DNA from: JBQTHP01 sp052389755
GTDB taxonomy: Bacteria; Pseudomonadota; Gammaproteobacteria; Steroidobacterales; Steroidobacteraceae
Direction: 5' to 3'
Assembly: GCA_052389755.1 (NCBI GenBank)
Contig: JBQTHP010000202.1
Span: 1 to 19,350 of the forward strand
DNA: 19,350 nt
Part shown: positions 6,570 through 12,582 of the stretch, piece by piece
How the letters are laid out: every line of letters begins with the position of its first letter
How positions within the stretch are numbered: position 1 is the first letter of the stretch
Translations under genes and position numbers: made by a program
The notes under the pieces: model-generated
What the model saw: the letters and a program-made list of their open reading frames with translations, nothing else
Told to the model about the DNA's origin: nothing
Database searches by the model: none

Positions 6570-8402
6570 TCAGTTCGAAGCGGTCCTGGAGGCACTGTCA
6601 GGCAGTGCGAACACGAACAGCGATCCGCCGAGTGTCGTGTACTTGGCCAGGTCCTTGTATCCGCCGACAGCGCCGAGGCCCTCTGTCGGCTCGGTGAGCC
6701 CTGCGGCCATACCGATTCCCGCCCAGCCGCCGATGCCGGAATACGTACCGACGTACTGCTTGCCGCCGTACTCGTACGTAAAGACGTTGCCGATGATTCC
6801 GGATGGCGTCTTGAACTTCCAGAGCTCCTTGCCGTCCTTGGTGCTCACGGCCTTGATGTAACCCTCGAGCGTGCCGTAGAAGGCGATGTCGCCCGCGGTG
6901 GTGAGCGCGCCGGACCACACGGAGAAGCGCTCGGGCTTCGACCAGACGATCTTGCCGACCGCCGGATCCCACGCGATGAAGTTGCCCATGCCGCCGTGGC
7001 TGTTCATCGCCGGGAACATCGTGAGCGTGGCACCCACGTACGGCTGGCCTGCCGTGTACTCGACGTTGAACGGTTCATACGTCATGCACACGTGGTTCGT
7101 CGGTACGAGGATGAGGCCCGACTTGCGATCGTAGCTTGCCGGCTGCTGGTCCTTCGAGCCGAGGGCTGCCGGGCAGATGTCCTTCACGTTCACGTCGGGA
7201 CCCGTCGTCGCGGGCGAGTACCTCTTGTCGACCAGCGGGCGTCCGCTCTTCATGTCGACCTTGGTCGCCCAGTTCACCTTCGGGTCGTACTTCTCGGCCA
7301 CGAGCAGCGCGCCGGTCTCGCGGTTCAGCGTGTAGCCGAAACCGTTGCGATCGAAGTGCACCACCGCCGGAGTCTTCTTGCCCTTGTGATCGACGTCGAT
7401 CAGCAGATTCTCGTTGACGCCGTCGAAATCCCACTCATCGTGCGGGGTCATCTGGTACGCCCAGCGGGCCACGCCGGTGTCCAGATCACGCGCGAAGAGG
7501 GTCATCGACCACTTGTTGTCGCCCGGGCGCTGCGAGGGATTCCACGTGCCCGGATTACCCGTGCCGTAGTACACCAGGTTCAGCTTCGGATCGTACGCGT
7601 ACCAACCCCAGGTCGTGCCGCCGCCGAGCTTCCACTGCTCGCCCTTCCACGTCTTCAGGGACGAGTCCTTGCCGACCGGCTTGAGCGCGCCGTCCGTCCA
7701 GGCCATCGTCTTCGCCGGATCGATCAGCATCTCTTTGTCCGGCCCGGTGCTGTAGGCCGTCCAGGCCTTCTTGCCGGTCTTCAGGTCATAGGCGATCAAG
7801 CGGCCGCGCACGCCGAACTCACCGCCGGAGATACCCGTGATCACCTTGTCCTTGAAGACATGCGGCGCGTTGGTGTTCGTCTCACCAATCTTCGGATCAC
7901 CGTTCTTCGCGGTCCAGACGACCTTGCCGGTGTTCGCGTCCAGCGCAACCAGCGTGGTATCGGCCTGCTGCAGCAGGATCTTGCCGTCACCGTAGGCGAG
8001 GCCGCGATTCACCGTGTCGCAGCACATCACCGGTACCACATCCGCGTTCTGCTTGGGCTCGTACTTCCACTTGAAGGACTGGTCCTTCAGGTTGACGGCA
8101 AACACGTTGTTCGGAAACGGTGTATGCACGTACATGGTGTCGCCGATGACGAGCGGCGATCCCTCGTGGCCCCGCAGCACGCCCGTGGACATCGTCCACG
8201 CCACCTGCAGGTCTCCGACGTTGCCCGCGTTGATCTGTTTCAGGTCGCTGTAGCGATGGTTGGCATAGTCGCCGGCCTGCGCGGCCCAGTTCGACGACTT
8301 GCTCATCGCCTGTTCGGTATCGGTTGCCGCGGAGACGCCGCCACATGCCGTGGTAACGGTCGCCGCAACAGCGATTAAGATGGAACGATGCTTAGGATTC
8401 AC
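6570..8402 (-). CDS. xoxF: lanthanide-dependent PQQ methanol dehydrogenase XoxF
   Basis: This periplasmic quinoprotein oxidises methanol (and often other primary alcohols) using PQQ and a lanthanide ion. It is 610 residues with a signal peptide ending about VSA-AT (residue 26), followed by an eight-bladed propeller. Adjacent cysteines 127-128 (VMCCDTVNRG) form the ring over PQQ. Expected metal ligands are Glu195 (GGEFGVRG), Asn283 (GTGNPGTW) and Asp325 in PHDEWDFDGVN. Asp327, two residues on, is the extra acidic residue that separates lanthanide XoxF from calcium MxaF, which has Ala there. Overall sequence looks like clade XoxF5. Translation most likely begins at GTG 8402, with a GGGGGA site upstream, because internal ATGs would cut into the signal peptide. 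A sigma-54-like promoter at 8491-8476 should drive it. Confidence 0.96.
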   Translation of the reverse strand: MNPKHRSILIAVAATVTTACGGVSAATDTEQAMSKSSNWAAQAGDYANHRYSDLKQINAGNVGDLQVAWTMSTGVLRGHEGSPLVIGDTMYVHTPFPNNVFAVNLKDQSFKWKYEPKQNADVVPVMCCDTVNRGLAYGDGKILLQQADTTLVALDANTGKVVWTAKNGDPKIGETNTNAPHVFKDKVITGISGGEFGVRGRLIAYDLKTGKKAWTAYSTGPDKEMLIDPAKTMAWTDGALKPVGKDSSLKTWKGEQWKLGGGTTWGWYAYDPKLNLVYYGTGNPGTWNPSQRPGDNKWSMTLFARDLDTGVARWAYQMTPHDEWDFDGVNENLLIDVDHKGKKTPAVVHFDRNGFGYTLNRETGALLVAEKYDPKVNWATKVDMKSGRPLVDKRYSPATTGPDVNVKDICPAALGSKDQQPASYDRKSGLILVPTNHVCMTYEPFNVEYTAGQPYVGATLTMFPAMNSHGGMGNFIAWDPAVGKIVWSKPERFSVWSGALTTAGDIAFYGTLEGYIKAVSTKDGKELWKFKTPSGIIGNVFTYEYGGKQYVGTYSGIGGWAGIGMAAGLTEPTEGLGAVGGYKDLAKYTTLGGSLFVFALPDSASRTASN

Positions 8403-8468
8403 GTGTGTTCCCCCTGTCCTCTATGAAAGATGCTCATACAGTCCCCTCCCACGGGGATGAGGTTTGAA

Positions 8469-8858
8469 ATGACATTGCAACGCTCATGCCACGCGCGCAT
8501 CGGTCTGTCGCTCGCCTGCATGGCCTGCCTCTTGTCGTCGGCCGGGCCGGTCCGGAGCGATCCGGTCGCTCATGACTACCCGACGTACGCGCGAGTCGAA
8601 TATGTGAACGACTGCATCGTGAAGGGCGGAAAGCTCTCGAACCTGTACCAGTGTTCGTGCGCAATCGATCGGATTGCGAGGCGCCTGGGCTACGACGACT
8701 TCGTCGAAGCCTCGACGTTCGCGAGATACGCAACGCTGCCCGGGGAGGACGGAGCGATCTTCCGCGACTCGGAGCGGGCGCGAAGCATGGCCAAGCTCTA
8801 CCGCGACCTGGAGTCCGAGTCCTGGCAGGCCTGCGGGCTCGGGGAGCCCCCGTCGTGA
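8469..8858 (+). CDS. small exported cysteine-containing protein of unknown function, divergent from xoxF
   Basis: I do not know a defined function for this 129-residue protein. ATG 8469 is chosen because GAGG stands six bases upstream; in-frame ATGs at 8430 and 8457 would spoil the signal peptide. A Sec-type signal (IGLSLACMACLLSSAG) ends near VRS-DP. The mature part is helical with four cysteines: one in YVNDCIVKGG, two in YQCSCAID and one in WQACGL. A PGEDGAIFRDSERAR segment follows. From memory, small exported proteins with this pattern recur next to PQQ alcohol dehydrogenases, for example in Pseudomonas ped-type clusters. Its context and periplasmic address suggest a helper for XoxF or its cytochrome. 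The xoxF promoter overlaps its first codons. Its stop lies where the opposing beta-propeller fold ends. Confidence 0.8.
   Translation: MTLQRSCHARIGLSLACMACLLSSAGPVRSDPVAHDYPTYARVEYVNDCIVKGGKLSNLYQCSCAIDRIARRLGYDDFVEASTFARYATLPGEDGAIFRDSERARSMAKLYRDLESESWQACGLGEPPS
8476..8491 (-). promoter_or_regulatory. putative sigma-54 promoter of the xoxF operon
   Basis: On the minus strand the sequence is TGGCATGAGCGTTGCA. The GG and GC are separated by exactly ten bases, and TGGCA and TTGCA both match the -24/-12 consensus. The predicted start of transcription, about 12 bases past the GC (near 8465), leaves a leader of about 60 bases before GTG 8402. The element lies inside codons 3-8 of the divergent gene at 8469. 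Sequence match is seen; activity is inferred. Confidence 0.75.
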
Positions 8859-9911
8859 TGCGGTCGGCTTCGCCGGTTTGTCCTCGGGCGGCACAGGGCC
8901 GACGACCACGCCCCACGGCGAGCGTCCGACGGAGATCTGCTTGACGACGCGCAAAGTCGACATGTCGATGAGGCTCACGTCGTTGGACGGACCGTTGGCG
9001 GTGTAGAGCCAACGGCCGTCTGCCGACAAGGCGATACCCCACGGTCGCGTGCCGACCGGAATCTCCGCGATCAGCTTCGGGCCCTTGAGATCGACGACCG
9101 CGACGGTGCCGCCGCGGCCGGTGCTGATATAGAGACGGCTACGGCGCGCATCGAGCAGCACGGCCATCGGACGAGCCTCTTTACGCAGCTCGAGGACCCG
9201 TTCGACCGGGTCGCCGCCGGGTACGCTGATGCGGTACAGCGAGGCATCGAATTCGCCGGAAACGTATGCCGTCTTGCCGTCCGGCGTGAACGCCACGTCG
9301 CGCGGGCGCTTGCCGACCTGCACGGACTTCACGACCTTCAGCGTGCGCGTGTCGATGAACGAGACGGAGTTGTCGGACTCGTTCGTCACCAGCACCCAGC
9401 GGCCATTCGGCGTCGTGGCGACGCCCTCGGGTTCGCGACCGACCGGGATGCGGGCGACCACGTCGCCGCTCTCGATATCGAGCACCGTGGTCGTCGCGAT
9501 GTCCTCGTTCGCAACGAACAGCCGCCGGCCGTCCGCGCTCATGTCGAACTGCTCGGGATCCGAGCCCGCCTGCAGCACTCCGATGACCTTGTGGGACCTG
9601 GTATCGACGATCGCGATGCCATCGGCGGTGAGATCCCGTTTGAGCTTCGCGCACTCCTCGTCGGGCACGCTCGGTGGACACTTCGGCAGTCCGCTCACCG
9701 CCACGAAGAGCCGCGAGCCGTCGCTACTGAGCTTGAGGCCGCGCGGGCGCTTGCCCACCGCGATCGTGGAGATGACTTCCGCACGTGCCGTGTCGAGCAC
9801 CGTGACGGTGTGCCCATCCTCGTTCGAAACGTAGGCACGGCCCGCGTGCGCGGTCGGCGCCCATGCACCGATCGCGCACGCGAGAAGACCGAATGCGATG
9901 CGCGGCGTCAT
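8484..9911 (-). CDS. PQQ-catabolism-associated YVTN beta-propeller protein (open frame extends past the fold)
   Basis: This is an exported seven-bladed-type propeller with a signal peptide (cut near AHA-GR, residue 23). Repeats of the YVTN kind follow: AYVSNEDGHTVTVLD, RLFVANEDIATTTVLD, WVLVTNESDNSVSFID, AYVSGEFDASLYRI, LYISTGRGGTVAVVD and LYTANGPSNDVSLID, each joined by an IPVGxRPxG loop. An insert with two cysteines sits near 72-92. Such proteins are a known companion of PQQ alcohol dehydrogenase clusters, with unknown function. Homology to the fold ends near residue 340 (base about 8890). The remaining 135 residues are antisense to the 8469-8858 gene and look like a shadow frame, so a stop may have been lost here. 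A sigma-54-like promoter lies at 10006-9991. Confidence 0.85.
   Translation of the reverse strand: MTPRIAFGLLACAIGAWAPTAHAGRAYVSNEDGHTVTVLDTARAEVISTIAVGKRPRGLKLSSDGSRLFVAVSGLPKCPPSVPDEECAKLKRDLTADGIAIVDTRSHKVIGVLQAGSDPEQFDMSADGRRLFVANEDIATTTVLDIESGDVVARIPVGREPEGVATTPNGRWVLVTNESDNSVSFIDTRTLKVVKSVQVGKRPRDVAFTPDGKTAYVSGEFDASLYRISVPGGDPVERVLELRKEARPMAVLLDARRSRLYISTGRGGTVAVVDLKGPKLIAEIPVGTRPWGIALSADGRWLYTANGPSNDVSLIDMSTLRVVKQISVGRSPWGVVVGPVPPEDKPAKPTASRRGLPEPAGLPGLGLQVAVELGHASRPLRVAEDRSVLPGQRCVSRERRGFDEVVVAQAPRNPIDCARTLVQVRELSALHDAVVHIFDSRVRRVVMSDRIAPDRPGRRQEAGHAGERQTDARVA
8643..8657 (+). promoter_or_regulatory. possible upstream activator site for the xoxF promoter
   Basis: The 15-mer CTGTACCAGTGTTCG here matches 12 of 15 positions of CTGTACCACTGTGCC, read on the minus strand at 10104-10090 upstream of the beta-propeller promoter. 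It lies about 150 bases upstream of the xoxF -24 element, a normal enhancer distance for sigma-54 activators. It also encodes the conserved-looking LYQCS stretch of the 129-residue protein, so the match may be chance. Confidence 0.3.
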
Positions 9912-9990
9912 CGACAGATATGCCCGATTCTGGATGCCATTGTGCGCCTGTGCCTTGGCATCCGCGACCTTGGGTTGTGAGTCGCGACCG

Positions 9991-10006
9991 AGCGAAGGCT
10001 ATGCCA
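9991..10006 (-). promoter_or_regulatory. putative sigma-54 promoter of the beta-propeller gene
   Basis: The minus strand reads TGGCATAGCCTTCGCT, with GG and GC ten bases apart. The -24 half is as good as that of xoxF; the -12 half has TCGC in place of TTGC. Transcription would begin near 9980, about 70 bases before ATG 9911. It is the weakest of the four candidates at the -12 element. Confidence 0.55.
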
Positions 10007-10080
10007 TTCGGCTGTCGCGTCCGCACGACTTCCGCCGGTTGGATCGCACCGGGAGGTGTGCCACGACGCGACACTGTTAC

Positions 10081-10104
10081 GGGACAGCTGGCACAGTGGT
10101 ACAG
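10081..10104 (+). promoter_or_regulatory. three tandem GGNACAG half-sites, candidate operator/enhancer
   Basis: GGGACAG (10081-10087), GGCACAG (10090-10096) and GGTACAG (10098-10104) follow each other with two- and one-base gaps. Just upstream is CTGTTAC (10074-10080), an opposed half-site. The cluster is in the divergent region between the beta-propeller gene and the regulator, 75-100 bases upstream of the proposed sigma-54 promoter at 10006. It could serve the regulator both as activator site and for autocontrol. The repeat is seen; binding is inferred. Confidence 0.5.
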
Positions 10105-10142
10105 TCGTCGTGACACTTTCAGCAGCCGCAGAGCTGTGGGGA

Positions 10143-10162
10143 CTGGGGCACACAAGCCCCAG
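10143..10162 (+). promoter_or_regulatory. hairpin overlapping the ribosome binding site of the regulator gene
   Basis: CTGGGGC (10143-10149) pairs perfectly with GCCCCAG (10156-10162) around a six-base ACACAA loop. The last two bases of the stem are the first two of the AGGAG ribosome binding site (10161-10165) for ATG 10172. It could dampen translation of the regulator. No alternative structure or ligand is evident. Confidence 0.35.
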
Positions 10163-10171
10163 GAGCGGCAG

Positions 10172-12166
10172 ATGGTAGTGGATCCGACTGCAACGCAACA
10201 TGCTGCGAACGTCCTGAGCTTCGTGCGCGACAAGGGCGCAGAAGCCGCAGGACGCAGAGGAGTAGCGCTGAGCTCCGCCATCGCCGGCTCGTGGCGGCGT
10301 TGCGTGCTCGACTACTCGCTCGATCCGGCGCGTCACTATGCCCCGACGGTCGTCGACGTGCGCGCGCTCAAGGATCGCCAGGCCGAGCACGCGGATCTCC
10401 TGCGAATTGCCTCGGCCGAGATCGACTGGCTCTACGAATACATTGCCGAGTCTGGCTACGCGCTGATTCTGACGGATGCCAGCGGCATCGTGCTGTACGA
10501 GCAGACAGACGCCACACTTCAGGCAACGTTTCGCTCCGCCGGACTCGTGGTCGGCGCCGACTGGAGCGAGCGGCGCGAGGGCACGAACGGCATCGGCACG
10601 TGCATCGCCGAAAATCTGCCGGTAACCGTGCATCGCGACGAACACTTTCGAGCGTGCCACATCGGGCTTTCCTGCTCCGGCTCTCCGATTCGCGACCCGG
10701 CGGGCTCTCTCGTCGCCGTGCTGGACGCGTCCACGCTCAACGCTCACGGCAGGCGCTCGAGCCTCGTGCATACCATGGCGCTGGTGAACCTCTCGGCGCG
10801 GTTGATCGAGAAATGCCTGTTTCTGCGACACTTCGAGCACGGTCTCGTATTCCGCTTTCACGCGCGGCCGGAGTTCGTCAACCTGCAACACGACGGCGCG
10901 CTCGCCCTCGCGAGCGATGCCACGGTCATTGCGGTCGACGAGACCGCGGTACGCCTGCTCGGCGCGACGAATCGCACCGAGCTGATCGGCCGCAGGATCG
11001 ACGAGATCTTCGACGTGCGCGCCGAGGAGCTGATCGATCCGGCGCGCGGAGCCCGGTCAGTGTTGTGGCCGGTGCGTGACGTCCTTCTGGGGCGGCGGTT
11101 TTTCGCGAGCCTCGTCCACGGTACGGCGGGCGCGCGGCTTTCGAGCATTACGCTACCGTCATACGATTCCCGGCGCGTCATGCAATTCGCGCCGGCAACC
11201 GCCCACAGGTGGCCGCTGACGCTCGAGGAACTTGCCGGAGAAGACCCGCAGATGCAGCGCAACGTGCGCAGTGCCCGCCGCGTCGCCACCTCGCGCGTGC
11301 CCGTGCTGATCCAGGGCCCGACGGGTGCGGGCAAGGAGATCTTCGCGCGCGCCCTGCACGTTGCAAGCGGGCGAGCCACGCGTCAGTTCGTGGCGCTGAA
11401 TTGCGCGGCCATCCCCGAATCGCTGATCGAGAGCGAGCTCTTCGGCTACGGATCGGGTGCATTCACCGGCGCGCGCAAGGAAGGCATGAAGGGCAAGATC
11501 CTGCAATCGTCGGGAGGGACGCTGTTCCTCGACGAGATCGGCGACATGCCTCTGACCCTGCAGTCGCGCCTGCTGCGGGTGCTCGAAGAGCAGGAAGTCG
11601 TGCCGCTCGGGACGGAAACACCCGTCAAGGTGGACCTGCGCGTCGTGTGCGCTTCGCACCAGAACCTGCGGGAAATGATCAGGCGCGGCGAGTTCCGCGA
11701 GGATCTCTACTATCGACTCAACGGCATTACGCTCGAGCTTCCGCCGCTCGCGCAGCGCACCGACAAGGAACGGCTCATTCGCGAGTTCCTCGCCTCGGAG
11801 ACGAACGACGGACGGCCCGCGGCGATCGAGATGGATGCCTTCGAGTGCCTGCTCGCGTACGGCTGGCCCGGCAACATCCGCGAGCTGCGCAACGTGATCC
11901 GAACGGCTCTCGCCATCTGTGACGGCGGAGTCATGCGCTTGCGCGACCTGCCGAGCGAAGTGCGCGAGGGCGCAGCGACTGCTGCACAGCGTGCGCAGGA
12001 CGTGACCGCGGCCAAACCATACGACGGCGCCGAACGCGAGGATGTGCTGCGAGCGATCCTCGACAGCGACGGCAACATGTCGCGCGCCGCGAAGCTCCTC
12101 GGTCTGAGCCGCAATACGCTTTACCGACGCTGCCGACGCCTAGAGATTCCCCTGCACAGAGCGTGA
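10172..12166 (+). CDS. sigma-54-dependent enhancer-binding regulator, AcoR type (GAF / AAA+ / Fis HTH)
   Basis: This is a 664-residue cytoplasmic transcription activator. The sensor part has an N-terminal helix bundle, then a GAF domain at about 80-215 with the AcoR-group signature WSERREGTNGIGTC (131-144) and HFRACHIGLSCS. A PAS-like segment follows (about 240-290). The AAA+ domain (about 350-580) has Walker A GPTGAGKE (382-389), the sigma-54-contacting GAFTGA (429-434), Walker B LFLDEIGD (451-458) and YGWPGNIREL. A Fis-type helix-turn-helix ends the protein (MSRAAKLLGLSRNTLYRR). No receiver domain exists, so it should sense a small molecule directly; relatives respond to acetoin, aldehydes or alcohols. 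ATG 10172 has AGGAG six bases upstream. A frame open from 9863 would overlap the divergent gene and was rejected. Probable targets are the four sigma-54-like promoters nearby. Confidence 0.93.
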   Translation: MVVDPTATQHAANVLSFVRDKGAEAAGRRGVALSSAIAGSWRRCVLDYSLDPARHYAPTVVDVRALKDRQAEHADLLRIASAEIDWLYEYIAESGYALILTDASGIVLYEQTDATLQATFRSAGLVVGADWSERREGTNGIGTCIAENLPVTVHRDEHFRACHIGLSCSGSPIRDPAGSLVAVLDASTLNAHGRRSSLVHTMALVNLSARLIEKCLFLRHFEHGLVFRFHARPEFVNLQHDGALALASDATVIAVDETAVRLLGATNRTELIGRRIDEIFDVRAEELIDPARGARSVLWPVRDVLLGRRFFASLVHGTAGARLSSITLPSYDSRRVMQFAPATAHRWPLTLEELAGEDPQMQRNVRSARRVATSRVPVLIQGPTGAGKEIFARALHVASGRATRQFVALNCAAIPESLIESELFGYGSGAFTGARKEGMKGKILQSSGGTLFLDEIGDMPLTLQSRLLRVLEEQEVVPLGTETPVKVDLRVVCASHQNLREMIRRGEFREDLYYRLNGITLELPPLAQRTDKERLIREFLASETNDGRPAAIEMDAFECLLAYGWPGNIRELRNVIRTALAICDGGVMRLRDLPSEVREGAATAAQRAQDVTAAKPYDGAEREDVLRAILDSDGNMSRAAKLLGLSRNTLYRRCRRLEIPLHRA

Positions 12167-12173
12167 CCTTCCA

Positions 12174-12189
12174 TGGCACGCAACCTGCT
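12174..12189 (+). promoter_or_regulatory. putative sigma-54 promoter of the pqqD-pqqU operon
   Basis: TGGCACGCAACCTGCT matches the -24 element TGGCACG fully and the -12 element as CTGCT, with GG and GC ten bases apart. It begins eight bases after the regulator stop codon. Transcription would begin near 12200, about 53 bases before ATG 12253. This is the best -24 match in the window. Confidence 0.75.
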
Positions 12190-12252
12190 TGTCGCCGGGC
12201 AGGCCAGGCATAACCGTGGACGCTTACACTCGCACGTGCGTCGGGATGGGTC

Positions 12253-12582
12253 ATGTCGAAAGAGCGCGGCCGTCGGCAAAACCCGAGCAGCAGAAACAAG
12301 GTGCAGGCTCCGAAGCCGCAACCAGCCCGAGTGCACCTCGCGTCGGGCGTGCGGCTCGATAAGGGAGAGGAGCGGCCGGAAGCGCTCGTGCTCGTGTCCC
12401 CGGACGGTAAGGTCCAGCTCAACGAGGCCGCGGTGGCCATTCTCCGCCTGTGCGACGGCTCGCGGACCCGCGACGATATCGTCGCTGAGGTCACGCACCC
12501 GCCCCGCGGGAGTACGCTCGCCGCCGACATCGCCGAGTTTCTGGACGTTGCCCGGTCACGTGGATGGATAATCGAGGCATGA
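12253..12582 (+). CDS. pqqD: PqqD-like peptide-chaperone protein
   Basis: PqqD binds the precursor peptide PqqA and presents it to the radical-SAM enzyme PqqE during PQQ synthesis. This 109-residue protein has the family core: RLDKGEERPEALVLVSPDGK, VQLNEAAVAILRLCDG (55-69), RTRDDIVAEV and DIAEFLDVARSRGWI near the end. An Arg/Gln/Ser-rich extension of about 25 residues precedes the core. No pqqA, B, C or E is in the window, so it is an orphan copy like the second pqqD seen in some alcohol-oxidation clusters. The stop codon overlaps the next start (ATGA at 12579-12582), so translation is probably coupled to the receptor gene. The role of an orphan PqqD beside a receptor is unknown. Confidence 0.88.
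   Translation: MSKERGRRQNPSSRNKVQAPKPQPARVHLASGVRLDKGEERPEALVLVSPDGKVQLNEAAVAILRLCDGSRTRDDIVAEVTHPPRGSTLAADIAEFLDVARSRGWIIEA

Noticed and set aside
6474..8378. 634-codon plus-strand open frame opposite xoxF
   Set aside because: Codon-aligned antisense of a clear XoxF; its composition is that of a reverse-strand shadow and it has no recognisable start signals.
10043..10062. Sigma-54 promoter on the minus strand at TGGCACACCTCC
   Set aside because: The spacing from GG to GC is 13 bases instead of 10. The element at 10006-9991 has the correct spacing.
10088..10105. Sigma-54 promoter TGGCAC... for the regulator gene itself
   Set aside because: TGGCAC is present at 10089, but ten bases after its GG comes CA, not GC, so the -12 element is missing. 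The sequence is better explained as part of the GGNACAG array.
9863..10171. N-terminal extension of the sigma-54 regulator frame
   Set aside because: It would overlap the divergent beta-propeller start and the operator-like repeats, shows no AcoR-like sequence, and ATG 10172 has an ideal AGGAG site.
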